From Colletotrichum lupini (taxonomy: Eukaryota > Ascomycota > Sordariomycetes > Glomerellales > Glomerellaceae), in contig NC_064682.1 of the NCBI RefSeq assembly GCF_023278565.1, forward strand, positions 2,418,001 to 2,482,000: DNA of 64,000 nt. The letters are read 5' to 3'. Position 1 is the stretch's first letter. Each line of letters begins with the position of its first letter. The notes beneath the pieces were generated by a model. The model was not told the origin of the DNA. It worked only from the letters and a program-made list of their open reading frames with translations, and did no database searches. The translations under genes were made by a program, and so were the position numbers. Shown here piece after piece: positions 1 to 12,198 of this stretch.

Positions 1-254
1 CATCATCCGCTAGTATTATTTGACGGTGATAAGGGTTAAGGAAAGGTCTCAGACGTTGGTACCAGCAAAAAGGAACTCGGTATCTTCCCGGGACCAGGAT
101 TGGAGTGAACAAGGAGGTTTCTCCTCTCACAACTGAGGCAATTGGCTGATAAGCTTCAGAGAAGTAACAATGCATGTTCCGCAGTTATCATTTCCCGGCT
201 AACTCTAGCGATGGGCAACGAAGACATTTTTTGAGTTCACACATGGTGTCAATC
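1..254. other. Non-coding flank left of the copia insertion
   Basis: Base composition here is ordinary and unlike the AT-rich block that starts at 255. I see no convincing coding frame. It is the left half of the target region into which the copia element inserted; the original sequence resumes at 8308, downstream of the dioxygenase gene. Confidence 0.6.
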
Positions 255-431
255 TGTTACGTAACAGGGATAGTAATCGCACCTCACAAAGTGCCCGTCA
301 CGTGCTAAATCACGTGTCTATCTTAGATATCGTATATATAGACCGTTTCCTTTTATCTATTTCTACTTTAATAATTAAGCTACTTTTATTATACTCTATA
401 TACCTATTATTACGTACTATAACTCGTAATA
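255..431 (+). repeat. 5' LTR of copia element 1
   Basis: This is the 177-bp left LTR. Compared with the right copy all visible differences are C/T or G/A transitions. The outer ~45 bp (to about 300) look unmutated, while the inner part (about 400-431) is fully AT-shifted. Confidence 0.92.
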
Positions 432-3199
432 ATTATAAGCCTAGCTCTTAATTAAGACCCTATACTACGATAACGTACTTATTAATACGATTTTTACGAT
501 CTTTTTAAAATAACTAACTTATTTATATTTACTTTAGCCTAAGCTAAACTAACTAGTTATAATAGTTAGATTAAATAGTTTAATATACTTCGCGTTATAA
601 ATAAGGGCGTTAGGGTTTAGAAATACGTCGACCTAGACGCTCTAGATTTCGACGCATTCCTTAACCCCTTTATAGTACTTACTTCGCCCTTAGAATTCGG
701 ATAATTAATTATAATTTATAATAAAAAAGAACTACGAGCCTACTAGGCCCGTTATAAGGCGTTTAAGAATAATTAAAAAAACTAAGAAATCCTCCGCTAG
801 TAGTTTTTAAATATAACTCTTAGTATAAACCTTTTGATTTCTTTAAGTATAAATAACTTATAGAACTAAGCTAGGTTTTTTTTTATAAAGCTAGCTATAC
901 TACTTATTTTATATAAATAAATCTATCCCTATACTATATTTATAAAGAGGATCTATATACTTAAGAGTATTTAAAAATAATAAGAGCTCGATGCTAAATA
1001 TAAGTAACTTATAGCTTATAAACGTAATATTATTAATACGTATATTAAAGTCTTTACTTAGTAGTTAATAAAATTAATTAACGCTATATTATATAAATAC
1101 GCATTCTAAAAAACTACCAAGAACGGCGCTAAGTTTAGTATATAGCGAATTATTAAATATTTAAAGTAGGAATTTGCGCCCTCTAAACTAATAATAAAGA
1201 ATACGGTTCGAGAGGAATATTAATAAGCTCTTAATAAAGCGAGGACCGGAATTAACTCCTAATACTAATATAAAGAGTAGTAATCTACTTACCTCTAAGC
1301 TAAAACGTATAATATTTTAAAAATTAGTAAAGAGATCGCTATATTTAACTTTTTAGTTATAATTAAGTTTAAACTTAACCCTATATAGGGCTAATATATA
1401 TATAAAACCTTTAGTAAATTAATAGCCTTCGGAACGCACACAAGGACCCTCGAAGAGATTATATATATATTTAGCTTAGTAACCTAAGACGTATATACTA
1501 AACAACCTTTAGGTTAAAAAGGGGCTTATTCTATTTTTACTAAACGCTCTAACTTAGTTAACGACGTAAATAATAAGGGTAACGTTATATACTTATATAA
1601 TTACGTATATTTATAGCGCCCTACGGCGTATTAAAAATTAAAATAAGTACTTATAAGCTAAAACGCTAATAGGTTACTAATACGAATACTAAAGAGCTAT
1701 ATAAAAGAAGTCCTTATTATTATTAAATTAAATAAATAGAAATTACTCTATAATAAGCTTAAGAAAGCTAGTTAGCTAAGAAACGATAGAACCCCTAAAA
1801 AACCTAGGTTTCCGAAAGGATCCTCTAACTAACCTATAGCGAGCTTATTAATAAACTAAGACGAGGGCTACGTAGTTATTATACTTATAAAAAGTTAGGA
1901 CTTAGAAATAAATATAATTTTTAATACCCCTATAAGTAGCGCTTATCCCTTTTCTTAGAGTACGGTAATAAATAGTTATAAAGTAATATATTTAGTTAAT
2001 AATAAGAGCCTATTTAAACCTGAGAGTTACGTATTATTAAGTAATAAAGACTATATTAAATTAGGAATTACTATATTACTTATTACTATACGTAGTACTC
2101 GTATTATAAAGGGCGTCTTAGACAGACCTAAAGAAAAGGGAACTTACGATTTAAAGCTTTAGAACGTCGCTTATATTAAGGGATTCTATATTAATATAGT
2201 TTTAAAGACTTTATTAAATAGAAGCGCACTTTAGTACTATAGTTTAAATTATACTTTATAATAGGGAACGCTTTATAAAAGTATTATTAAAAAGTAGCTT
2301 ATTTAAAAGAATAATTTAATCTTCCTCGAATATAAGCTCTTCTAATCCTATCCTTCTTTTATAAACCTTAAGTATATCTTATAAAGCCTAGCTAGTATTA
2401 TACTACTAATTAGTTATAAAAAATTCCGTTATTTATATTAACGTACTTATAAGAGGTTTAATAGCACGCTCTTTTAGTACTTTAAAATAAGTTATTTCGG
2501 ACCTAATACTCTTCGTTAATTACTATATAAGACTTAAGGTATACGTATTAAACCTCTATTATAAGTTAAATATAAAGTATATATATTATTTAAAGCTAAG
2601 ATAGTAGTTTTAAGAGGACTACCCTTAAGAAGAGCTTTATAACTATAATACCGTATATACTAAGATCTCTTTTATTTTGAACTATTTCTTAATAAATAAT
2701 AATATATACTTATAGCTTTTAACGAATATAATAAGTAGCTTAGGGGGTTCTTTTTAAGGATAAAAATAGAAGAGGAAGTGCTTTTTATATTATAGAGCCT
2801 CGAAGTAGTAATTTGTTATTAAAAAGGGACTCTAATTTACTTCTTTAAAAGTAATAATAAAACCGCTCTCCTAATTATAAACGTTAAATATATATATAAG
2901 ACGTAGTATAGCGAGCTAAGAATCGGAATAAAACTTCTACCTTTATATATAAAGGAACCCGTAAGTAATGCTAAAAAAGTAAGTTAACTTATAATTACTA
3001 AAGCTTATAAAATACGCTTTTTTATAAACCTCCCTGCGAATCTATAAAACGAAATAGTACTAGTAGTAATCTTTATTTATAATATTACCTTACGGGAGGC
3101 TAATAAAGGAGATTTACTTATTATAATAAAAATTAATTAGTAAAAATAATATTAATATTAGTAATAGACGGGTTACTAAGTACGGGATTTTAAACCGGT

Positions 3200-6100
3200 T
3201 ACCCCGTATCTTAGTAGCCTCTATATATATAACTACTAAGCATACTCTCTTTATAGGGATCGTAAGAGGGGCATATGTTAAAAGGAGTTTAAAGTACTTC
3301 CCCGCGGGTATATAGGATACCTAGTTAGATATATACTAAAAACGCATAACCTATATAGGGTTTAGGTACCCGCACTCGAGTAGTAGCGCTTATACTTATT
3401 TAAATTAATCAAATAAATAAGTTAAATAAATAGTTAAATATAAGAATTTTAGTAAGTCAAATAATCAAATATTTTAGCCCATATATTTAGTATATTTAAT
3501 CAAATCTAGAATCTAAGGGTGGGCCCGAATATACCAATAATATACCGAGAAAATACGGTAAAAAAGGGGCCGCCCGGACCCGGATTCGAATACCGGACCT
3601 CCGGTATTAAAGTGGGCCCGCCGAAAAAATTTCGGTAGCTCCGGCGCAGAATCCACTACACTATTTACACCTCTAAACGGGCTATAGAAAATTCTAGTAA
3701 ATTAATCAAATATTCATTAAATAAGTCAAACAATTAAATATAGCGCGAGAAATTAGCTAAATAATTAAATATAAGGTTTATATTTAATTTATTTATATAG
3801 GTATAAGCGCTATCGAGTAGGTATTTATTACGAAGAATATTAAGTTTAACGAAGTAGTCTTTTATAATCCCGTATACGAGGAATAAGCTATTATAAGCGA
3901 GTAAGTAAATCTAATAATCTAAGAAATATAAGAACTCTTTAATACTAATAATAAGTTAATTCGAGCACTTAGGGAAGTAGATCTAGACTTTGGAAATACT
4001 AATACTTAAAATAACTTTATAATTAAGGATAGTATTACTATTAGATTTTGAATTATTTAGGACGCTAAGTAACCGATAGACGTACTTTAGGGTGCGGTAA
4101 ATAAGGCTAAAGAGGCTAATATAGTCTTATTATTATTATTAACCCCTAAAATAACCCCCTTATACGAGCTCGGGGGTAGGGGTAAAAAAGAGAATATAAT
4201 AACTAGGTTATAAATAGCTCTGCGCAGTCTATAGTCCTCCTTATGAGTACTTATATATACTATAAAGGTTCTTAAGCTTTTAATTCCTAACGGCTCTTAG
4301 TAAAACGCTAAAGTACGTAGTAAACGAGGTACCGATCGTAAGGAAGTAATTCTTAACGCTAAAATCGACGTTAATAAAGAACCCTTATAATAAACTTTTA
4401 TTATTATATAAAAACAGAGCTTATAAGAACTACCTTATTAAATACTAAGTAAAGTTCTATTAGGTCCTAAACGTTTAAACCGGGCCCGTAAACCTCTATA
4501 ACGCTTTAATAATAGTATTTTCGTAACGCTCTTATATTTAAATATAAGAGATAGCGATTACTATAACCGTCTCTAAGACTACTTTTTCTCTACTCTTATA
4601 CTAATTTAGTAAAAAGCTATAAAAGAAAGTAATATAGGATATATAATACTTTATTAAATAATAAAAAAAGTAGTTTATAAGACCTACTTAGAGCGCTTTA
4701 GAGGAGTTTGGAAACTATAACTTATTAAAGTTAACTTTTAGAGCTTATTAAAAAAGTTTAATAATATTAAATATCTCCTACTGTAACTATAAAAGTTACT
4801 TAGGGATATTATAAATATAAAAATAAAAAAGCTAAGGGATATTAATATATAAAAAGAGGTTAATTATAATTTTAAATAAGGGATCCTACTTTTATTAAAA
4901 TAAGTATATACTTATAAATACGACGTTAATAACGAAGTTAGTAAGGTAAAAGTACGTATATATATAAGGGGGGATATATAACTACTTAACCCTTTATAAA
5001 ATACGTACGCTTTAACGCTCGCTATAAAGGCCTTTAGGCTTATAATAGCAATAGCTACCTAATTCGACCTTAAGGTAGACTAGTATAATACTATTAATAC
5101 ATTCCTTAACGCGCCTCTTAAGAGTAAAAAGCTAGTAATTATTAAACTCTTAAAGGGATATAAGGTTATTAATAAAATAAATAAACTCTAACGCGCTCTA
5201 TATAGCCTTTAAGACTTACTAATTCTCTAATTTTAAACTTTTACTTCTATATTCTATAATATAAATATAATATATAGCTACGAGGAGATCTATATTTACT
5301 AAACCGTAAATAGGAAAATAATACTAGTATTTTATATTAATAACTTTATTATTTTATACTATTAAAATAACTAAAAGGCGGCTTAGGGGATCGTTAACGG
5401 TATAAAAAAATATATTAACCTTAAGGAGAATAGACTAATTAATTACTTCTTTAGAATACTAATTTTATAAAACCGTACTACTCATAAGGTTTATTTTATT
5501 TATAACGTATATATCGAGCGAGTTACTAAGCGCTTTGACTTTATAAATTTACTATATTTAGCTACCCCTTTTCTTTAAAAAGAGTTTAAACTAAACGAGG
5601 GGTAAGTAATAAAAGAGGAAATAAAGAGCTACTAAGAGAAGGTTAGGAGTATACTTTATATAACTATTATAATTAAACTAAACGTCGCCTTTATTTACTT
5701 ATAATTATTACGGTTCTTAACTAACCTAAACATAACCTATATTAAAATAATTAACTATTATATTTAATATCTCTATATAACGAGATATCTTATGCTCTAT
5801 TATAGTAATATACTAAGTATATAATTATTATTTCTAACTAAAAATACTAGCTTCGCAAATAACGAGGTAATATAACGATTATCTTAGGGATATATAATAT
5901 TCCTTTTTAGTAGCTTAATTTAATAAAAATTAATATACTAAGTAACGGTTACGATGTTAATTACCGAAGCTAAGCTTTTTTATTTTAAAAAAACTATAAA
6001 AAAAACTATAGCTCTAAAGCGCCTTTTTAAAAATATTACTCTTAACCTAGGAGAAGTATAGTTAGTTAACTATGATAATTAGTAAACGATTTAACTCGTC

Positions 6101-6450
6101 GTAGGGGAAGGAGAAAAAATAGCTACTTAACTTCGCTATATTAATATATAGAATATATAGCTAAAATAAAAGCACGCTAGAGGTAGCTTCGAGGTTATTT
6201 ATATATTAATAAAAAATATATTAATAAATAGACTTATTAAAAACCTTTTACGAGCTAAGTTCGAACATTTCCATATACTTCTTAACCTCTATAATACGCG
6301 AGAAGTTATTATAAATAGCTAAAATAATTAAAAATAATTAATTTAAGCTACGCTTAAAAAAACTTAATACTTAAAAATAAACGATAAATAGAACCTAGAG
6401 TACGGCCTAGAGGCCTAAAATAAATAAAATAAAAACCTTTTATAGCCTAA
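3200..6450 (+). pseudogene. Degenerate copia pol (integrase C-terminus, RT)
   Basis: Remnants of the copia polyprotein are readable only in short stretches. A GYIGYLV-type integrase C-terminal segment lies just before the MITE and resumes after it as VFITKNIKFNE. The RT palm segment at about 5300-5560 reads VFYINNFIILY, followed by a VYIERVTKRFDF-like stretch. The aspartates of the YVDD box have become asparagines (GAC/GAT to AAC/AAT). In-frame stops are mostly TAA/TAG at places where CAA, CAG or TGG would be expected, which is the RIP pattern. No intact enzyme can be made. The ends given are approximate. Confidence 0.75.
3384..3812. mobile_element. hAT-like MITE inserted in the copia integrase
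   Basis: A 429-bp insertion has inverted termini TAGCGCTTATAC at both ends, imperfect further in, and is flanked by a perfect 8-bp duplication TCGAGTAG (3376-3383 and 3813-3820). An 8-bp duplication and TAGNG-type ends are hallmarks of the hAT superfamily. It contains no frame for a transposase, so it is non-autonomous. Short ATCAAATA/AAATAA motifs recur near both ends, as subterminal transposase sites often do. Its core is GC-rich (about 3515-3650) and it keeps many CpA dinucleotides, unlike the RIPed DNA around it. Removing it restores the integrase reading of the host element. Confidence 0.88.
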
Positions 6451-8130
6451 AAGCCTAAATTCTTAAAATAACCTTACCCCGTAAGGTATACGTATATAAA
6501 AATAAAACCCGGGCTTACGCTTATTATTTAAACTCTTAGTTTATAAAGTACGTAATTATTAAGAATATAGCGTTATTAAAGAGGAGGGTTAGTATACGTA
6601 TTAAAAAACGCGTTTTATATATTTTAAAGTTTATAAAACTAAGAGTAATAGGGGTAGCGGGGGGCGCGGGAGCTAAAATAACCGTTAAGTTAGTAACTTA
6701 GGGTATAGAAGCGGGTAGCGTAATAAGAGGTTAGTTATAAATAACTATAATAAGTATAAGAGAGGACCGGGGGTGCGTATTAAAAAAGTCCTTTATATAA
6801 AAGCTAATATAGTTCTTATATATCTTTTAGTTATTATATATCTAATAAATAATATTATAAAGCTTAGTAATATCCTATTAAAACTATAATTAAAAGTGCG
6901 CTTTTTAATAATAAAAAAGGATAATATATTTATAAAAGAGGGAGCGCTATTTATAATAGCCTTAGTAAGGGCCTAGGTTATTAGCTATAAAATAACTAAT
7001 ATATTAATATACCCTTTAGCTAAATAGCTATTAAAGTAGTGCATATACTAGCTATTACTTCTTATAAAATAATAACTACTATCTTTAATATTAATATATT
7101 AAAGGGCTATTTTAAAATAGGGTAAGTACTAGATCTCCCGTTCTTTAAGAGCCTCTCTCTTAAGCTTTTTAAGGACTGAGTATATATTAAATAGGCCTAA
7201 AATAATAAAAAGAACTATACTTACTACGGGAGGTACTTTAGCCTTTTAGCGTTCTTTTTTACTTCTTATTACCTTTTTAAAAAGAGCTAGCTTTACGTTT
7301 TTTAAACCTTAAAATAATATTAAATATAAACTCTTAAAATAATAAGTATATAATATACTTTTTTTAAAGGGCTTATTATCCGAACTATTTTTATTTTTAT
7401 TCTTAGACTCCGAGGAGGGGATAAATAAAAGCCCGTTAGAGCTCTTATTATTACTATTTACTTTATTATTACCCTTATTATAGCCGCTAAAAAGAGCTTT
7501 AAACTTAATAAAGTCCTTAGCGTCTCGATTAATAGCCTCGATATCCTCTTAATTAGGAAAGGAGAGCTTAGTAGCCGGGCTTTAATAAATAAGTAAGAGG
7601 TTATGGGGGGGTAACGACTTAAAGGGGCTCGTTAGTATTATTACCTATTTAAACTCTTAATAAACCGTATAATACGTATATAAAAAGTATTATAAAAATT
7701 ATATAAAACTTATTATTATTTTTAAATATATTAAATATTTATATTTAAAATAAAATTAGTAAATAATTCGATAGTATAGGCGCGCGCGCGTAATAAATAG
7801 GGGTATTTATAATAATTATAAGAGGTTAAAAAGAAAAAGAAAAATAATAACTAAGTAACGCTATAAGAATTTAGATATACGTAAAGTAGCTAAGTAGCCT
7901 CGCCCTTAGTAATTTATATATTAAAAATAATAGAATACGCGCTATTCTAGGTTAGGATTCTATTTATTTTAAATAAAAGGATATATTTATAATAAACGCA
8001 GTTTAAAAGACGCATATCCCTTATACTTAATTTTCTTTTATTTATATTTAACTAAATTAGGCCTTTATAAGGGTATTTAAAGATTTTATCTTAAGTATAA
8101 TAGCTCCCTAGCGGTAGTAATTAGGGGGTA

Positions 8131-8307
8131 TATTACGTAATAAGGATAATAATCGCACTTTATAAAATGCCTATTACGTGCTAAATCACGTATCTATTTT
8201 AGATATCGTATATATAGACCTTTTCCTTTTATCTATTTCTACTTTAATAGTTAAGCTACTTTTACTATACTCCGTATGCCCATTGCTGCGTGCCATAACT
8301 CGTGACA
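8131..8307 (+). repeat. 3' LTR of copia element 1
   Basis: This is the 177-bp right LTR, aligned base for base with 255-431. Here the inner part is mutated (TATTACGTAATA start) and the outer ~35 bp (CCCATTGC to GTGACA) look original. It begins right after an AGGGGG purine run that fits a polypurine tract. Confidence 0.92.
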
Positions 8308-8506
8308 TAATCACTAGGTACATTTTGACTTGCGTTGGATCCAATTCACAAGTACGTAAGAATCAATCATCAGTTTGGCATTTCCTTCGTAACTACCTGG
8401 CTCATACGGCTGGTCTTGTAGACTCTTGCTCAGAAGCTTGCTCGTCTCTACCGACGGCATGGATCTTTGATGTACACAACACAGAACTCCTCACCCCTGC
8501 AGCGCT

Positions 8507-9779
8507 CTAACCCTTGAAGGGCGTCTCATATGGCCGCTCAGCCTGTGGTGTGATTCTAGCCAAGTGCCTTCTTGAACCGTTGTTCCAGTCAATGAGAGCT
8601 GAATGCTGGGTGACGCGGTTATCCCAAACCACTACAGTGCCCTCCTCCCACTTCACGCGGGCATGGAAGTCAGCGCCCCAAGCAATGTGTTCGTAGAGGA
8701 ACTTGAGCAGAGCATCGGACTCTTCCTTCTTGAGGCCAACGATCTCGCGCGTGACTAAGATGATGATCAGTATTCAAGTGGAGATGGTGTGGGATGTTCA
8801 AACTCACATTGAGGGTTGATGAACAAAGCCTTCTCGCCGGTGACAGGGTGTGTGCGGACGATAGGGTGAGTGTTTGCAACAGGCTCGCGACGCTTGATGC
8901 TACCCTTCTTGACAGAAGCAGCAACCTGCTCAATACCAGAGTGGACAGCCTGAAGGCCGTGAAGTCTCTCCTGGAAGAGCGGGCTCAGTCTGTTATAAGC
9001 CTCAGCGGCATTGCAGAACAGAGTATCACCTCCTGTCTCAGGCTTGTCGAGGATGTAGAGGAAAGTTGTGCCAGGGGGCTGCTGCTCGTATGAGACATCG
9101 GAGTGCCACGCGATAGAGCTGGTTCTGGTGGCGAAGAACTTCTCTGCTGACCTGTCACCTGCGGCACGGTGGACAAGATGGACTTCGGGGAAGTTCTCAG
9201 GGGATCCTGAGGTCGGGTGAATGTGGTGACGACCAAAGTAACCGCCGAACTCGAGGGCCTTGTCGATAGGAAGATCGGCGAAGTCCTGTGCGCGGAAAGC
9301 GACGACCTTACGCTCGGCGACGAAGCGAGCGAGTTGATCACGGCCAGCATTGCTGAGTGTGCTAAGTTGAACGCCTCTGACTTCTGTGCCGATTGAGGGT
9401 GTGAGGTCGGTTACTTGTGCGTCCTTGGGAAGAAGATCGGGGTAGCTAGGGTCTGCGTCTCTGCCGTGCTCGACATGCTGGAAAGGCTGCAGGGGAGGGT
9501 ATTGTTGTTCGGGGTTCCACGTGGGCAGGTAGTGAGGGTACTACATTGATACAGTCAGTCTTTCTTCTTCTAATCAAGCATGATTTGTTGGGCTCTTGAG
9601 GTGGTACTGACCTTCGCGCCCTGGTGGCCATCGCCTCCCTTGGCTTCAGCGTCCTTGTCGTAGGTTGTGGGTGAGAGCTCCTTGTAATCTCCGGAGCCGT
9701 CGGCGTACAGGCGGAGGTTATTAACTGGGATGTTGGCCGGGTCGGTCACAGTCGCTGTCGCGGTTGCTGAAGGGGCCAT
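8507..9779 (-). CDS. TauD/TfdA-family alpha-ketoglutarate-dependent dioxygenase
   Basis: Fe(II)/2-oxoglutarate dioxygenase of the taurine/sulfonate type (yeast Jlp1-like), which by family knowledge hydroxylates sulfonates to release sulfite; the true substrate is not shown by sequence. Three exons: 9779-9612, 9540-8808 and 8754-8507. The introns (9611-9541 and 8807-8755) are canonical GT-AG, giving 382 residues with ATG at 9779. The metal-binding facial triad is visible: HSD in WHSDVSYEQ (His202, Asp204) and the distal His near residue 351 (TQHSALIDW), followed by the 2-oxoglutarate-binding Arg near 367 (RRHLAR). No signal peptide is apparent, so it is probably cytosolic. Its 3' end lies only about 200 bp from the right LTR of the copia element, but the coding region is intact and shows no RIP. 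Confidence 0.93.
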
Positions 9780-11245
9780 TGTAAATTAGTATATTGCCAC
9801 TGATGCTTTTTCCTCTTTCTTAACGTTGAATAAGGATGGATTATCACGTCTAGGATCAAAGACTCGAAGTGGTGTCCGTGAGCTTATATAGACTACCCCT
9901 CCAAAACGTCGTCTATGTCGGAGTATATCCGATGAGGGGCAATCGTCCCAACTATTGCATACTGACAAGGATTCGATTGCGTTGCCTTTCGGACTTTTAA
10001 CAAGACATAGCCAAGTAGTATCAGCCGATGCGGTACCGACTGATGGGTTCATGGAACATTGTAATGTTATTGGCGTTCAGTACCTCCTGAGACGAAAGGA
10101 TGGAGGAGTCGGGTCTGTTGAATGGGGGGAAATGACGCCATTCATATCTAACAAGACCGATCTTATGGTGGGATGACTACCAAAGAGACCATCAGAAATG
10201 GCTTTGATTAGCAATGGTGGTTGCAATGTTGCTATCCTGGGCGTTGAGCACGCAATCTGTTGATGCGACTCAGTGTGTGTTTGGTGACCCCGCAATTTGG
10301 GCGGTGCCGGCTTGTACTCTGGTCATCACAAGGAGAATCAATAGCATCTGTGAAGGAGTTCAGCCCGATGGGTTTCGACACAGGAAGAGTCAATGAGAGC
10401 CTGAGAAATGAAATAGCTTCAGTCGAGTTATGACGAAGAACTTGTAGGAGCAACGGAGGTTGAGTACAAGTAAGTAGGTAGTGCCATATTAGCTCCGTGG
10501 ACGAAGTCCGTTCATTGTGGGGCGGGCGGTTAAGTCCCCGTGCCTTTTGTCGCACGGCGCAGACCTGGAAGTCGGTCGGCATTCGGATACGCTTCCATAT
10601 TGAGAAGTTGATGGTGATTTGCTGCCTGCAGTATTCCCGGCATCGTTGGGCCCCGGAATCGGATGGCTTTTCGGGGATTATTTCGGAGGTTAACCGGTAT
10701 CGGCCGGCAAACTCCCGGTTTCCACCGTTTGGATCGAGCACCTCATTTTTTATCTTAAGAATTGTACGCATATCTTCTTCTGATTCAGATACAGTAATCG
10801 AGTATGGTGGTCAATCTTCTAAATTGGTATTTGATATAACCGTAATGAACGGAGGCTGGTAATCTAGTCCCAACAGCGTGAAGGCTTTCGCACATCAGAA
10901 AGATAAATCTCTAGTCAACACCTCTGGACTTCATGTGAGGTCATTCTAACACTTAACTTGTGGACAACCACTGAGAGTTGTTGTGGCAGCTCGGCGGACA
11001 ATGACTGTTACTTAACTTTCTGAGGAGCATGAGCATTCCTTCCAAGTCTGCTAGCCAATATGACACAGCATGAGGAAGATTTCATATCGTATCAGCTTTG
11101 AACCGTGCCGAGTACAAATATTTACCTAAGACCAGCGGCTAGAAAATACGGAAGAATGGGTCATGACTTAGAAATGTGATGTAAACATGAGACAGTTCAT
11201 AAAGCGTGCCTGGCATAATGGAGTTTTGATGTAGTAGAGAACTGT
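9780..11245. other. Intergenic, upstream of the dioxygenase gene
   Basis: About 1.47 kb between the dioxygenase start and the UstYa-type stop. It contains scattered open frames on both strands that lack recognisable domains and plausible splice structure. The part just above 9780 should hold the dioxygenase promoter. Nothing else is identifiable. Confidence 0.5.
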
Positions 11246-12198
11246 TTAGTGAATACTCTGTTCATCACCCCACCTGTGCTCTTCAGCCCAGGCAAGCAGG
11301 GCGTCATAATCATAGCACTGATGTTGGTAGCCCCATCCCAGGCTTCCAGAGAGCTCATCTGACACCTGCCACTCGATGGTGGTGTCAGCACGACACTGGA
11401 TGGCTTGTCTGACAAAGTCCCAGCAATGACCAAGGTGTCCAAGGTCGATCTCAGTCGAATTGCCATCGCGCAGTAACCGAAAAAAGGCCTCCCGAGTAGC
11501 CCACTGTTGAAGTTGTCGTTTTCTCAGCATCTTGAATGGAAAGCGATTGCCTTCTTGGCAGATACTTTAATTGTAGAGGATGCTGAAAACTTACCACGCA
11601 ATGGAGCTGGTGGAAGACCGAAATTACTCCCTTGTACTCACTCATGGTCGCATTGAACTTTGGCATCTCAGGAACAGCCGTCTCATTCTTGATGATAACA
11701 AACCCGCGGCCGTCTAGCGTACATGTCAGATCTTTCGATTAAGAACCAGGTGTCGGGAGCATACGCGGCATCAATGCATCCCAAGCCTCCTTGCTCTCAT
11801 TCGTAATCGGGCCTCCATATATCGGTTCGGAGTTGAGCGTCTTCTTCATCGGTACTGTAGCACAGCTAGTATTAGAAAATGTCTGTGATTCTGGTTTTTA
11901 CAATTCCTTGAAATAGCAAGAAAGGGAACTGAGCTATTTCGTTACTTTGTGGTGGAAGCCACGAGGGCCCGGAGGTTGCAACGGTGTGTGGTGCAGTTTC
12001 TGGTGCAGGTTGGCCACCTACTCGCAGCATGAGGCACACGCAGAGAGCGGCGAGAAGAAGGTTCGAAAACGCAAGTACCGTGATGATACAAGGCGCCCAA
12101 AGTCGCTGGCTTACTCTACGTGGCTGTTCACCGGTATTGGGGTCATCGTCGGACCACGCAAGCAGCCGGCCCTTTTCACGACATGTCTCAGAATCCAT
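11246..12198 (-). CDS. UstYa-family (DUF3328) oxidase-like protein
   Basis: Four-exon model: 12198-11902, 11843-11765, 11713-11595 and 11530-11246, giving 259 residues. Layout is typical of UstYa proteins: short cytosolic N-terminus, one membrane segment (about residues 35-60, ITVLAFSNLLLAALCVCLML), the SEPIYGGP...AWDALMP signature, and two HxxHC motifs, HQLHC (160-164) and HLGHC (197-201). Family members are copper-dependent oxidases, and several act in fungal RiPP pathways (ustiloxin-type) by oxidative cyclisation or hydroxylation. Introns 2 and 3 are clear. For intron 1 the obvious acceptor CTACAG breaks the frame, so I chose GATGAAG at 11844, which keeps it. ATG at 12198 is preferred because the codon before it is GTG. 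The gene is divergent from the secreted peptide gene at 13266. Confidence 0.88.

Larger units (their letters stand above)
255..8307 (+). mobile_element. Complete RIP-inactivated Ty1/copia LTR retrotransposon
   Basis: An 8053-bp element is bounded by two 177-bp direct repeats (255-431 and 8131-8307) that begin TGTTACGTAACA/TATTACGTAATA and end TAATA/TGACA. A 5-bp target duplication flanks it: CAATC at 250-254 and TAATC at 8308-8312, differing by a C-to-T change. The interior is riddled with TAA/TAG codons and nearly devoid of CpA and TpG, as RIP leaves it. Translating + strand fragments shows a copia integrase C-terminus (about 3290-3383 continuing at 3821-3900) followed by a reverse transcriptase with YINN in place of YVDD at 5333-5344. 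Integrase before RT is the copia gene order. A purine run (AGGGGG) sits just before the right LTR, which agrees with + orientation. No functional frame remains. Confidence 0.93.

Noticed and set aside
8178..8510. 110-codon open frame starting in the right LTR of copia element 1
   Set aside because: It straddles the LTR and the 3' flank of the dioxygenase gene and has no coding character.
10232..10771. 179-codon minus-strand open frame
   Set aside because: No domain, no signal or membrane feature and no splice context; amino-acid composition looks random.
11844..11901. Alternative acceptor CTACAG for intron 1 of the UstYa gene
   Set aside because: It has the best consensus but shifts the frame and gives an immediate stop; the downstream GATGAAG acceptor keeps the SEPIYGGP signature in frame.
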